A DNA stretch of 64,000 nucleotides from Streptomyces sp. NBC_01298 (GTDB taxonomy: Bacteria; Actinomycetota; Actinomycetes; Streptomycetales; Streptomycetaceae), in assembly GCF_035978755.1 (NCBI RefSeq), contig NZ_CP108414.1:3906001-3970000 (forward strand), written 5' to 3'. Positions within the stretch are counted from its first letter, which is position 1. Each line of letters opens with the position of its first letter. A program made the translations under genes and the position numbers. Below, in pieces: positions 37,935-46,390 of this stretch. The notes beneath the pieces were generated by a model. That model ran no database searches. It worked only from the letters and a program-made list of their open reading frames with translations, and had not been told where the DNA came from.

Positions 37935-39941
37935 ATGATCATCCGTACCGATTTCCCCTACGGGACCACCCACGAGGACGTCCGGATCCCCCTCCCGGAC
38001 GGCACCGAGCTGTACGCCCGCATCTGGCGGCCGGTCACCGACGAGCCCGTCCCGGCGCTGCTGGAGTACCTCCCGTACCGCCTCACCGACTGGACCGCCC
38101 CGCGCGACTGGCAGCGCCACCCCTGGTACGCGGGCCACGGCTACGCCTCCGTACGGGTGGACGTGCGCGGCCACGGCAACAGCGGCGGAAACCCGGGCGA
38201 CGAGTACGACGCCCAGGAACTCGCCGACGGCGTAGCGGTCGTCGAATGGCTGGCGGCCCAGCCCTGGTGCACGGGGTCCGTGGGCATGTTCGGGATCTCC
38301 TGGGGCGGCTTCAACAGCCTCCAGATCGCGGCGCTCGCCCCCGAGGCGTTGAAGGCCGTGGTCACCGTCTGCTCCACGGACGACCGCTTCGACAACGACG
38401 TCCACTACATGGGCGGCTCCGTCCTCGCCGTCGACATGCACGCGTGGGCGGCGACCATGCTCGCCTTCGCCTCCCGCCCCCCGGACCCGCTCTACGCGGG
38501 CGAGGGCTGGCGCGACCAGTGGCTGTCGCGCCTGGGCTCCGTCGAACCCCTCGTCCACACCTGGCTCTCCCACCAGACCCGCGACGCGTACTGGCGCCAC
38601 GGCTCCGTCTGCGAGAACTACGGCGCGATCGGCGCGGCCGTCCTGGCGGTCGGCGGCTGGCACGACCCGTACCGCGACACGGTGCTCCGCCTGGTCTCGG
38701 CCCTGCCCGCCGACCGGGTCCGCGGCCTGATCGGCCCCTGGTCGCACCAGTACCCCGACCGGGGACTGCCCCCGGGCCCCGCGATCGGCTTCCTCCAGGA
38801 GACCCTGCGCTGGTGGGACCACTGGCTCAAGGGCAAGGACACCGGGGTCATGTCCGAACCCCTGCTCCGCTCCTGGATCTCCGAGTCGCACCCGCCGGCG
38901 ACCACCTACCCGACGCTGCCGGGCCGCTGGGTGGGCGACCCGTCCTGGCCGTCGCCGAACGTGGACCCCGTCACCTACGCCTTCCAGGGCGCCCCGGTGG
39001 TCGTCTCTTCCCCCCAGCACACGGGCCTGGACGCGGGCCGCTTCTTCCCCTTCGGCAACGACGCCGATCTGCCGCCGGACCAGCGCGAGGAGGACGCGAA
39101 GTCGGCCTGCTTCGAGTTCCCCGTCGGGAACGGCTCCGGCCCGGTGGAGATCCTGGGCCGCCCGGTGGTCCGCCTGCGCCTGCGCATGGACGTCCCGTAC
39201 GGCCAGGTCGTGGCCCGCCTCTGCGACGTGGCCCCGGACGGCTCCTCGACGCTGGTCACCCGCGGCGCGCTGAACCTCTCCGCACGCCAGGGCCGGGACA
39301 AGGCGGTGCCGTGGCCGGTGGGCTCGTACGAGGACGTGGCCTTCGAGCTGAACGGCATCGGCCACTCCTTCCCACCGGGACACCGGATCCGCGTCGCCCT
39401 CTCCTCGGCCTACTGGCCGTGGATCTGGCCCCGCGCCGGCTCGGAGGCGGGCTGGACCCTGGACCCGGCGGGCAGCGCGGTGGAACTCCCGATCCGTGAC
39501 CCGTCCTCCGATGAGGAACCGATCCTCTTCGAGGCCCCGGAACAGTCGGAGCCGCTGGGCGTCTCGTACCCGGAGACCCTGGACGCCCCTCGCCCGGAAC
39601 GGCTGGTCGTACGGGACGTCGCGCGCGGCCTGTGGCGCCTGGAAGTGGACCCGCGCTACGGCGGCACCCGGGTCTACCCCGACGGGCTGGAGTTCAGCGA
39701 GGACGCGCTGGAGATCTACGAGATCCAGGAGTCGGACCCCTTGTCCGCCCGCACCCACTCCACCTGGACGGTCCGGCTGCACCGCCCGGAGCTGGGCTGG
39801 GACGTCTCGGTGGTGACCCGCTCGGAGATCTCGTGCGACGAGGGCGGCTTCCTGACGTCGAACGAGGTGGTGTGCCGCGAGGGCGACGAGGTCCTCTTCC
39901 ACCGCACGTGGGAACGCCGCCTGCCCCGGACGGCGGGGTAG
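37935..39941 (+). CDS. CocE/NonD-family (X-Pro dipeptidyl-peptidase-like) serine hydrolase
   Basis: The 668-aa protein has an N-terminal alpha/beta-hydrolase domain with the nucleophile elbow GISWGG (Ser122), the acid in GGWHDPYRDT and the His in GPWSHQYPDRG. A C-terminal jelly-roll follows (about 350-560; CFEFPVGNGSGPVEILGRPVVRLRLRMD, HSFPPGHRIRVALSSAYWP), and the protein ends with an extra roughly 100-residue region. The family cleaves X-Pro dipeptides or acyl esters. The peptide transporter upstream would fit peptide catabolism. ATG 37935 is preferred over 37917. Confidence 0.92.
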   Translation: MIIRTDFPYGTTHEDVRIPLPDGTELYARIWRPVTDEPVPALLEYLPYRLTDWTAPRDWQRHPWYAGHGYASVRVDVRGHGNSGGNPGDEYDAQELADGVAVVEWLAAQPWCTGSVGMFGISWGGFNSLQIAALAPEALKAVVTVCSTDDRFDNDVHYMGGSVLAVDMHAWAATMLAFASRPPDPLYAGEGWRDQWLSRLGSVEPLVHTWLSHQTRDAYWRHGSVCENYGAIGAAVLAVGGWHDPYRDTVLRLVSALPADRVRGLIGPWSHQYPDRGLPPGPAIGFLQETLRWWDHWLKGKDTGVMSEPLLRSWISESHPPATTYPTLPGRWVGDPSWPSPNVDPVTYAFQGAPVVVSSPQHTGLDAGRFFPFGNDADLPPDQREEDAKSACFEFPVGNGSGPVEILGRPVVRLRLRMDVPYGQVVARLCDVAPDGSSTLVTRGALNLSARQGRDKAVPWPVGSYEDVAFELNGIGHSFPPGHRIRVALSSAYWPWIWPRAGSEAGWTLDPAGSAVELPIRDPSSDEEPILFEAPEQSEPLGVSYPETLDAPRPERLVVRDVARGLWRLEVDPRYGGTRVYPDGLEFSEDALEIYEIQESDPLSARTHSTWTVRLHRPELGWDVSVVTRSEISCDEGGFLTSNEVVCREGDEVLFHRTWERRLPRTAG

Positions 39942-39987
39942 CCGGGTCGGGGCCCCGGGGCTGGCCGCCCGGGGCCCGGCCTGACGG

Positions 39988-40182
39988 TCAGACGGCCTTG
40001 ACGCCGTCCACGAAAGCCGCGAAGGCGGCGGCGGGAACGTCCAGCACGGGGCTGTCGGCCAGCTTGGAGTCGCGGACGGGCACGATGCCGCGCGCGCCGA
40101 CGAGGTTGGTGGCGACCTCGACGCACGCGCCGCCGTTGTCGCTGTAGGAGGACGTGAACCAGCGGGGGGATTCGGTTGTCAC
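39988..40182 (-). CDS. DUF397 protein, copy 1
   Basis: The 64-aa DUF397 protein has RWFTSSYSDNGGACVEVAT, VPVRDSK and PVLDVPAAAFAAFVDGVKAV. DUF397 proteins pair with XRE/DUF5753 regulators in Streptomyces development and secondary metabolism (whiJ-type modules). It matches copy 2 at 54 of 64 residues, and the nucleotide similarity extends into the flanking bases, so this is a tandem duplication with a 214-bp period. GTG start. Confidence 0.93.
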   Translation of the reverse strand: MTTESPRWFTSSYSDNGGACVEVATNLVGARGIVPVRDSKLADSPVLDVPAAAFAAFVDGVKAV

Positions 40183-40201
40183 TGGGTGCCCCTTCTCGAA
40201 G

Positions 40202-40396
40202 TCAGACGGCCTTCACGCCGTCCAGGAAGACCGCGAACGCGGCAGCGGGAATATCCAGCACGGGGCTGGCCGAGAGCTTGGAGTCGCGGACCGGCACGAC
40301 ACCGCGCGAGGCGACGAGGTTGGTGGCCACCTCGACGCACTGGCCACCGTTGTTGCTGTAGGAGGACGTGAACCAGCGGGGGGATTCGGTCGTCAC
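40202..40396 (-). CDS. DUF397 protein, copy 2
   Basis: The 64-aa DUF397 protein (RWFTSSYSNNGGQCVEVAT, VPVRDSK, AAAFAVFLDGVKAV) starts at a GTG that overlaps the stop of the XRE regulator by 4 bp, so it is translationally coupled to it. Copy 1 follows 19 bp downstream. Confidence 0.93.
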   Translation of the reverse strand: MTTESPRWFTSSYSNNGGQCVEVATNLVASRGVVPVRDSKLSASPVLDIPAAAFAVFLDGVKAV

Positions 40397-41229
40397 GACG
40401 TGCCCTTTCTTAGCTGATCGATCATGGCCACAGCTGCCGCCTGGGTGCATGCCTCGGCCTGGAGCTGATGGTAGGCCGTCAGGATGGGCACCACCGAGTT
40501 GATATCCCGCTCCAGGTGGCCCCGTTGGGCGGATTCTGCGTAGGACAAGATCGACCGATCCGGCAAGGTCAGTACGGTGACGGGCAGATCGAACGGCCTC
40601 AGCTCCCCCATCTCGAACGGTGCGATCTGGAGCACGGTGTTCGGTAGTTCCGCGAATTCGAGCAGGCGTGTGAACTGGTCCCGCATGACGTCCGGTCCGC
40701 CGAGGGGCCGACGGATGCAGCTCTCGTCGAGCACCGCGAGGATCAGCGGCGGAGGGGTCCGGACCAGAACGGCCTGCCGGTCCGCGACGATCGCGACACG
40801 CTCGGCCGCCTGTTCCGGGGTGCTGGCGCCCCGCTTGACCCCGCTCTCGGCAAGCACCGTCGCGTACTCCGGCGTCTGGAGCAGTCCAGGTATGACGCCC
40901 ACCTCGTAGAGCCGGATCTCCACGGCCCGGCTCTCATACCCGAGGAACTCGGGGAATCCCTCCAGCAGGACCCCGTGCCGGATCTCGCGCCACTGCCGTT
41001 CGAACGTGTCCTCGGTTCCCGCGATCCCGAAGACCACGTCCGCACTGCGCGCGAAGCGCAGAGTCGAAATCTTGCGCCCGGTTTCCACCGCCGAGATGTG
41101 CGTGGCGGAGAAGCCCATCCGTTCCCCGAGACTTTCCTGCGTCCAGCCGCGCTCCTCCCGTGAGCTGCGCAGACGCGCCCCGAAGGCCGCTTCGGGACCT
41201 TCCTCGGGGTTCAACTCCTTGCGATTCAC
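40393..41229 (-). CDS. XRE-family regulator with DUF5753 domain
   Basis: The 278-aa protein has a helix-turn-helix of the Cro/CI type (about 15-75; FGARLRSSREERGWTQESLGERMGFSATHISAVETGRKI) and a C-terminal DUF5753 domain (about 95-270; YEVGVIPGLLQTPEYA, RQAVLVRTPPPLILAVLDESCI, TAYHQLQAEA). GTG 41229 (VNRKELNPEEGPEA) is preferred to 41280. It is the first gene of an XRE/DUF397/DUF397 operon and is divergent from three small genes. The GTAGTG/CACTAC palindrome in the shared spacer is a candidate binding site. Confidence 0.93.
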   Translation of the reverse strand: MNRKELNPEEGPEAAFGARLRSSREERGWTQESLGERMGFSATHISAVETGRKISTLRFARSADVVFGIAGTEDTFERQWREIRHGVLLEGFPEFLGYESRAVEIRLYEVGVIPGLLQTPEYATVLAESGVKRGASTPEQAAERVAIVADRQAVLVRTPPPLILAVLDESCIRRPLGGPDVMRDQFTRLLEFAELPNTVLQIAPFEMGELRPFDLPVTVLTLPDRSILSYAESAQRGHLERDINSVVPILTAYHQLQAEACTQAAAVAMIDQLRKGTS

Positions 41230-41305
41230 AGCCTCGTGACCAACTTTCCGTTCCGTACTGGCAAGTTGAAACGTCCCCACGGCCGCGCCACGCTGAACTC
41301 ACCGA

Positions 41306-41321
41306 GTAGTGAATCCACTAC
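41306..41321. promoter_or_regulatory. Palindrome between the XRE operon and the small-gene operon
   Basis: GTAGTG-AATC-CACTAC is a perfect 6-bp inverted repeat directly before the GGAGAGG ribosome binding site of the gene at 41336. It is 77 bp from the XRE start. Confidence 0.5.
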
Positions 41322-41335
41322 GGAGAGGAACGGCC

Positions 41336-41575
41336 ATGTGTGGAATGCCCATTCCCCCTACTCCCGCCCCCGGAACCCTCGTGGTGGACACGAGCCGCGA
41401 CGACCTGGTCGGGGAGTTCCGGGGCCTCGCCGGCCCCTATTGGGCGCTGCGGCCCGTGCGGGGCGGGCCGGAGTGGGAGGCGGAGCCTCGCTGCGTCCGG
41501 CCCGCCGACCCGATGGAGCGGCTCCGGGCGGAGACGGCCCGGCGCAACGCGCAGAGCAGTGAAGGGCTGCTGTGA
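41336..41575 (+). CDS. Small hypothetical protein, first of three coupled genes
   Basis: The 79-aa protein MCGMPIPPTPAPGTLVVDTSRDD... continues with GPYWALRPVRGGPEWEAEP and VRPADPMERLRAETARRNAQ. This pattern (PGTLVxDT, WxLRPxxGGxEW) recurs in small streptomycete proteins next to XRE/DUF397 genes, as recalled from memory; its function is unknown. ATG 41336 with GGAGAGG upstream is preferred over 41309. It is divergent from the XRE regulator and overlaps the next gene by 4 bp (GTGA). Confidence 0.75.
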   Translation: MCGMPIPPTPAPGTLVVDTSRDDLVGEFRGLAGPYWALRPVRGGPEWEAEPRCVRPADPMERLRAETARRNAQSSEGLL

Positions 41576-41811
41576 GCGAGAGCCCGCTCGCGGAGCTGGA
41601 GCCGCGGCGGATCGAGTCGGACCCCGCCCGCCGGGCCCGGTTCCGCGCGCGGCTGGACGCGGCCCTGGCGCGGCGGGCCGCCGTACGGGCCCTGCGCGGC
41701 CTGCTGGAATCCCGTACGGCCGACGAAGCCGCTGCGGTGACCGTGACGCTGGGGGCGGTCGCCTGGACCGGCTGCCTGGCGTTCGCCGCGGCCCGGGGCG
41801 GGATCACGTGA
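41572..41811 (+). CDS. Small hypothetical protein with C-terminal membrane helix
   Basis: The 79-aa protein is Arg/Ala/Glu-rich at the N-terminus (RRIESDPARRARFRARLDAALARRAAVRAL) and ends with a hydrophobic segment (AAAVTVTLGAVAWTGCLAFAAA), suggesting a tail-anchored topology. No family was recognised. GTG start and stop overlap the preceding and following genes by 4 bp each. Confidence 0.65.
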   Translation: MSESPLAELEPRRIESDPARRARFRARLDAALARRAAVRALRGLLESRTADEAAAVTVTLGAVAWTGCLAFAAARGGIT

Positions 41812-42113
41812 CCGGCGCGTGCGGTGCCTCCGGGGCGCTGTCAGCCGTACACCTCGACGCGCTGGCACGGCTGCCGGCACTCCGCCGGATACTCGACGCC
41901 GGACCGGAGCTGCGGTGCTCCCTGGAGCGGCACACCGGCCCGCACATGGACGTGCTCCACGAGGGCCCGGCCCCCGGGACCGCGCTTTGGGCCCGCTGGC
42001 CCGGGGACGCGGTCCTCGCGCTCCCCGACTGCCCGACGACCGGCTGCGGCGAGGGCTGCGGGCAGTACCTCGCCCACCCCGGCGGCCACACCTGGCAGGT
42101 CACAAGCCGTTGA
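41808..42113 (+). CDS. Small Cys/His-rich hypothetical protein
   Basis: The 101-aa protein VTGACGASGALSAVHLD... contains ELRCSLERHTGPHMDVLHEG and ends with LPDCPTTGCGEGCGQYLAHPGGHTW. The spacing of Cys and His residues suggests metal binding. It is the third of three genes joined by GTGA overlaps, so the three products are probably made together. The 232-bp spacer 42114-42345 after it holds no supported gene. Confidence 0.65.
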   Translation: MTGACGASGALSAVHLDALARLPALRRILDAGPELRCSLERHTGPHMDVLHEGPAPGTALWARWPGDAVLALPDCPTTGCGEGCGQYLAHPGGHTWQVTSR

Positions 42114-42345
42114 TGACGTCCCACCGCTGCGAGGGACCCCCGGCGCGGAGCGACACTACGCACGGGGCGGGTTCGGCGGATTCCCGCGGGTGTCCCGGAG
42201 CGGACTCGCTCAGCGCGGGTCCGGGTGGCGTACGTACGTGCGCCACGGGCCGTCGGTCCGGTTGCCTTCGTCGGCGACCGCGAGCCCCCTCGTGCGGGGC
42301 CATCGTGGCCGCACCGTGCGGAACGTGTCCAGTGCCGGGGCGTTG

Positions 42346-42975
42346 TCAGGGGCCCGCCTGGCTCCCCGGCCGGTCGGCGAGCCAGGCGGCGATGCGCTGC
42401 GTGGACTCACGGTTGGCGTAGGGGGAGGCGTTGCGCGCCCATTGTTCCAGGTGGTGCAGGACGCTCTCCGAGCGGTCCGGGCGGCCCACGGCGAGCACGT
42501 CGATGCCCATCTCACCCGTCGAGCAGCTGATGTAGACGCTGCTGTCCAGGGCCATCATCGCGAAGCCCGGGTGACCCGAGTGCACGCCGAGGAAAGCCGA
42601 CTCGGCGCCCCGGCCCATGACGTCCCAGCGGTCGAGGAGCCGGACCCGGGTCCAGAGCGACGGCGCCGACCCGTTGCCGAAGTGCATGTGGTGCAGGGCT
42701 GCCCGGTGCGTACGGGTGCCCTGCGGGAGCTGTAGGAGGAACTCGCGCCGATCGTCGAACAACCCCGAGGACTCCGCGAGGTCGTACCAGTCGGCGTTGA
42801 GCCGTTCGACCAGCCGCGGGGTGTCGTAGCGGTGCGAGAAGCTGCCCGTCACGTCCTCTTCGCGGTATCCGACGACGTACGGCATCGTGCCCGCCGGCAC
42901 CGCGTCCGGGAGCACCTGGAGGCCGGCCCTGCGCAGGGGCCGGTACACCTTGCGGTCGCGTTCCTGGATGCCCAT
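42346..42975 (-). CDS. Hypothetical protein
   Basis: The 209-aa protein MGIQERDRKVYRPLRRAGLQ... contains PYVVGYREEDVTGSFSHRYDTPRLVERLNADWYDL, FLLQLPQGTRTHRAALHHMHFG and VYISCSTGEMGIDVLAVGRPDRSESVLHHLEQW. It has no signal peptide or membrane segment and no recognised family. ATG 42975 is preceded by TAGGGT only eight bases upstream and by no clear ribosome binding site, which suggests a leaderless transcript. Confidence 0.7.
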   Translation of the reverse strand: MGIQERDRKVYRPLRRAGLQVLPDAVPAGTMPYVVGYREEDVTGSFSHRYDTPRLVERLNADWYDLAESSGLFDDRREFLLQLPQGTRTHRAALHHMHFGNGSAPSLWTRVRLLDRWDVMGRGAESAFLGVHSGHPGFAMMALDSSVYISCSTGEMGIDVLAVGRPDRSESVLHHLEQWARNASPYANRESTQRIAAWLADRPGSQAGP

Positions 42976-43025
42976 CGACGCGCACCCTAGCAACGGCCGG
43001 CCGCCCCCCGGTCGGCAGGCGCCTC

Positions 43026-43832
43026 CTAGGCGAAGAGCCGCTCCAGGACCACCGCGATCCCGTCCGCCTCATTCGAGAGGGTGACCTCGTCCGCGACGGC
43101 CAGCAGTTCCCGGTGTGCGCCCGCCATCGCGACGCCGTGCGCCGCCCAGGCGAACATCGGGATGTCGTTCGGCATGTCGCCGAAGGCGATCGTGGAGGAC
43201 CCGGTGACGTCCAGGAGTTCCGCCGCCACGGCGAGGCCGCTCGCCTTGTCGATGCCCGGGGGCTGGAGCTCGACCGTGTGCTCCCCCGCCATGGTGACGT
43301 TGACCAGGTCCCCGACCACGCCCCGGGCGATCTCCGTCAGCTCGTCGTCGGAGAGGCGGGGGTGCTGGAGCAGGACCTTGTTGATGGGGGAGGTCCAGAG
43401 GTCGCAGCGCCGGGCCACCGCCACCACCGGGAGGTGCGGGTGCCACATCCGGTAGCCCGGCCCTATCAGCATCTCCGCGTCGAGGCCCTCCTGGTTGACC
43501 GCCGCGTAGACCTCCCCGACCTCCGCCTCGATCTTCCCGAGGGCGACTTCGGCCAGTTCCCGGTCCAGGGCCACGGAGTGCAGCAGGAGACCGGCCGACG
43601 CGTCGTAGACCTGCGCTCCCTGCCCGCACACCGCGAGTCCCGCGTAGCCGAGCCCGTCCAGGACGTGGCGCACCTGTGGGACGGGGCGGCCTGTCACGAT
43701 GATGTGCCGGGCGCCGGCCGCGCGGGCGGCGGCGAGGGCCGTGTGGGAGCGGGCCGAGACGGTGTCTCCGGCGCGCAGCAGAGTCCCGTCCAGGTCGGTG
43801 GCCACGAGTGCATAGGGGAGGGCGGAAGTCAC
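43026..43832 (-). CDS. HAD-superfamily phosphatase, Cof/HAD-IIB type
   Basis: The 268-aa protein has motif I DLDGTLL (nucleophile Asp13, acid/base Asp15), motif II IIVTGRP, a C2B cap domain (about 85-185), motif III Lys in GIDKASGL, and motif IV GDMPND. These enzymes dephosphorylate sugar phosphates or cofactors; the substrate is not predictable. It is divergent from fumarylacetoacetase across a 140-bp spacer. Confidence 0.92.
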   Translation of the reverse strand: MTSALPYALVATDLDGTLLRAGDTVSARSHTALAAARAAGARHIIVTGRPVPQVRHVLDGLGYAGLAVCGQGAQVYDASAGLLLHSVALDRELAEVALGKIEAEVGEVYAAVNQEGLDAEMLIGPGYRMWHPHLPVVAVARRCDLWTSPINKVLLQHPRLSDDELTEIARGVVGDLVNVTMAGEHTVELQPPGIDKASGLAVAAELLDVTGSSTIAFGDMPNDIPMFAWAAHGVAMAGAHRELLAVADEVTLSNEADGIAVVLERLFA

Positions 43833-43972
43833 GTGTCAAGGATACGGACCCCCTCGGACAAGTCCTACAAATAGTGCCCGAATCCGGCCTCCCGCACGCC
43901 CCACCAGCCCCGTAACGTGTCAACCAGCTCCCGGGACACCCCCGGGCCGCGTCGAAAGCGAGGCAGCACCCC

Positions 43973-45196
43973 ATGCCCCAGCAGAGCCCTCTCGACCTCC
44001 CCGAGGGCGACCCGTTCGGGCCGCACAACCTCCCTTACGGCGTGTTCTCCACCGCCGGGGACGAGCGGCGCCGCATCGGCGTGCGCATCGGCGGATACGT
44101 GCTCGACGCCGGGGCGGCCGCGGCCGCGCTCGGATCCCCGTACGCCGGACTGCTCGGGCAGCCCTCGCTCAACCCGCTGCTCGCCGCGGGCCGCACCGCG
44201 TGGAAGGACGTGCGCCGCGCGCTGACCGCCTGGGTCACCGACCCCGGCCACCGGCCCTCCGTGGAACCGCACCTGCTGCCGCTCGAAGACGTCGTGCTGC
44301 ACCTCCCGTACGAGGTCGCCGACTACGTCGACTTCTACGCGAGCGAGCACCACGCCACGAACGTCGGCAAGATCTTCCGGCCGGACGGGGACGCGCTGAC
44401 CCCCAACTGGAAGCACCTGCCCATCGGTTACCACGGCCGGGCCGGAACCATCGTGGTCTCCGGCACGGACGTCGTCCGCCCGAGCGGCCAGCGCAAGGCC
44501 CCCGCCGACCCGGCGCCCGTCTTCGGGCCGTCCGTGAAGCTCGACATCGAGGCCGAGGTCGGCTTCGTCGTCGGCACCCCCTCGGAGCAGGGCCGCCCCG
44601 TGGCCCTCGGCGACTTCGAGGAGCACGTCTTCGGGCTGTTCCTCCTCAACGACTGGTCCGCGCGCGACATCCAGGCCTGGGAGTACGTGCCGCTCGGCCC
44701 CTTCCTCGGCAAGTCCTTCGCCACCTCCGTCTCCGCCTGGGTCACCCCGCTGGAGGCCCTGGACGCGGCCCGCGTCGCGCCGCCCACCCGGGACTTCCCG
44801 CTGCTGCCCTACCTGGAGGACTCCGCCGCGGACCGCCCCGGCGGCTTCGACCTGCGGATCACCGTCTCCATCAACGGGCAGGAGGTCGCGCAGCCGCCGT
44901 TCGCCTCGATGTACTGGACCGCCGCCCAGCAGCTCGCCCACATGACCGTCAACGGCGCCTCCCTGCGCACCGGCGACGTCTACGGCTCGGGCACGGTCAG
45001 CGGCCCGGAGACCGGCCAGCGCGGCTCGCTGCTGGAGCTCACCTGGAACGGCCGCGACGCCATCGAGCTCGCCGACGGCAAGCGCACCTTCCTGGAGGAC
45101 GGGGACACCGTCACGCTCACCGCGTGGGCCCCGGGCGCCGACGGCACCCGCGTGGGCCTCGGCGAGGTCACCGGCCGCATCGTGGGCACCCTGTAG
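43973..45196 (+). CDS. fahA: Fumarylacetoacetase
   Basis: The 407-aa enzyme hydrolyses fumarylacetoacetate to fumarate and acetoacetate, the last step of tyrosine/homogentisate breakdown. Active-site equivalents of mammalian FAH are present: Asp120 and His127 (DFYASEHHATN), Glu193 and Glu195 (DIEAEVGF), Asp227 (LLNDWSARDIQ) and Lys247 (LGPFLGKSFATS). Full family length. The ATG start follows a weak AGGCAG. No other homogentisate-pathway gene is adjacent. A strong terminator follows. Confidence 0.97.
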   Translation: MPQQSPLDLPEGDPFGPHNLPYGVFSTAGDERRRIGVRIGGYVLDAGAAAAALGSPYAGLLGQPSLNPLLAAGRTAWKDVRRALTAWVTDPGHRPSVEPHLLPLEDVVLHLPYEVADYVDFYASEHHATNVGKIFRPDGDALTPNWKHLPIGYHGRAGTIVVSGTDVVRPSGQRKAPADPAPVFGPSVKLDIEAEVGFVVGTPSEQGRPVALGDFEEHVFGLFLLNDWSARDIQAWEYVPLGPFLGKSFATSVSAWVTPLEALDAARVAPPTRDFPLLPYLEDSAADRPGGFDLRITVSINGQEVAQPPFASMYWTAAQQLAHMTVNGASLRTGDVYGSGTVSGPETGQRGSLLELTWNGRDAIELADGKRTFLEDGDTVTLTAWAPGADGTRVGLGEVTGRIVGTL

Positions 45197-45220
45197 TCCG
45201 CATCGCGGGACGACCGCTGA

Positions 45221-45254
45221 CGGCGGGGTGGCGGATCTATCCGCCACCCCGCCG
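45221..45254 (+). terminator. Terminator after fumarylacetoacetase
   Basis: CGGCGGGGTGGCGG (45221-45234) and CCGCCACCCCGCCG (45241-45254) form a perfect stem with a 6-nt loop, 24 bp after the stop and followed by TTTG. Confidence 0.88.
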
Positions 45255-45346
45255 TTTGCGCAGGTCGTAGCCGTACGCCGGCACCCGCGGGTGGCGCAAC
45301 ACTGCGGCAACTCCACCGGCCAGGCCCCGTCGGTATGTTCCGTGCC

Positions 45347-45514
45347 ATGCCAGCCGAACGCACCCGCGAACACACCGTCCCGGTCGCCGCCGCGCGCCGC
45401 CGGCGGCTGCGCGCGGACCAGGCGCGACAGCTCGCCGACCTGCTGCGGCACCAGATCCTGGCGGGCGGCTACCCCACCGGCGTCCTCCCCCTGGAGGACA
45501 CCCTCGCCGCCGAC
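45347..45514 (+). pseudogene. 5' fragment of a GntR-family regulator gene
   Basis: Fifty-six codons (MPAERTREHTVPVAAARRRR, LRADQARQLADLLRHQILAGGYPTG, LPLEDTLAAD) match the start of a GntR winged-helix domain, through the first helix and into the recognition region. Coding similarity stops at AAD, where the YGASRNTVREAL segment should follow and a tnpB remnant begins instead. A TATGTT -10-like box lies just upstream of ATG 45347. The product would lack most of the DNA-binding domain. Confidence 0.72.
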
Positions 45515-45735
45515 ACGTTGACCCCGGCGACGACATCGGCGGGCCCAGCAAGGCCGCACCGACGACACTGAAATTGGTCCCGAGTGGGCCGGTTGGCGCG
45601 CTCGGTGTGCCCGCAGCGCGGGCAGTGCTGCGAGGTGCAGGCCGGATCCACTTCCAGGAACGGCACCCCGGCCCGCCGGGCTTTGTACCGAAGGTGCTGT
45701 CCCAGCTGGTGGAAGGGCCAAGAGGAGAGTGTGTC
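45515..45735 (-). pseudogene. tnpB (IS200/IS605-type) C-terminal remnant
   Basis: The minus strand encodes SSWPFHQLGQHLRYKARRAG, VPFLEVDPACTSQHCPRCGH and FQCRRCGLAGPADVVAGVNV. This is the RuvC-like end and CxxC...CxxC zinc ribbon of TnpB-type transposon proteins. The N-terminal two thirds, any tnpA and the element ends are missing. It is open in frame across both junctions but has no start, so it is a decayed insertion scar. Confidence 0.85.
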
Positions 45736-46235
45736 CCGCTGGTCGCGTGGCGGATCCGGCGGGCCGGTCGGCGGCGCTCGAAGCCCTACGGGTCCTGCGG
45801 CTCGGGGAGCCCGTCCTGTACGAGCGGTCCCTGCGGGACGCCGACGTGGACGTCCGCATCCAGGCGGTACGGGCACTGGTCTCGGTGGACGCGGAGGCCC
45901 CGCTGGCCCGCGCCGCCGGGGATTCCTCGCGGGAGGTACGGGTGGCCGTGGCCAAGGCCCTGGGCATCCTGCGGGCCGGCTCCGCCTTGGCCCCGCTCCT
46001 GTCGGACCCCGACCCGCTGGTCCGGGCGGCGGCGCTGACCTCCCTCGCCACCACCGGCGGCCACACGGCGCGGGCCGTCTCCGCCCTCTCCGACCCCAAC
46101 GCGGACGTCCGCAAGGCGGCGGTCCTCTCCCTGCGCGCCCACCGCCTCGACCCGGCCGCTTCCGCGGCCCTGGCCACGGCCGCCACCGACCCCGACCCCG
46201 ACGCGGACGTCCGCGCCTACGCCACCCGCCCGTAG
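45736..46235 (+). pseudogene. HEAT-repeat protein, 5'-truncated fragment
   Basis: The frame encodes about 165 residues with four or five HEAT/PBS-lyase-type repeats (SLRDADVDVRIQAVRALVSV, GDSSREVRVAVAKALGIL, SDPDPLVRAAALTSLATT, SDPNADVRKAAVLSLRAH) and stops at TAG 46235. It starts at the tnpB junction without an obvious start signal. It may be the remains of a gene that once lay after, or was fused to, the GntR part. Confidence 0.65.
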
Positions 46236-46262
46236 CCCCGCTCAAACGCCGGAGGGGCCGAA
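46236..46262 (+). repeat. Dispersed repeat, copy 5
   Basis: GCTCAAACGCCGGAGGGGCC directly follows the HEAT fragment stop and matches the intergenic copies at 411, 22850, 23045 and 23345. Confidence 0.6.
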
Positions 46263-46390
46263 CGCGCGGGAACCACCCGTCCGGCCTGAAGGATCGGCCG
46301 GCGACCCCCGTTCGGAGCCCCGCCGCGTGCAGCCCCGGCACGCCGCCCGGATGGTGGACGAAAGCCACCTCCCGAACGGCAGGAGCCCCG

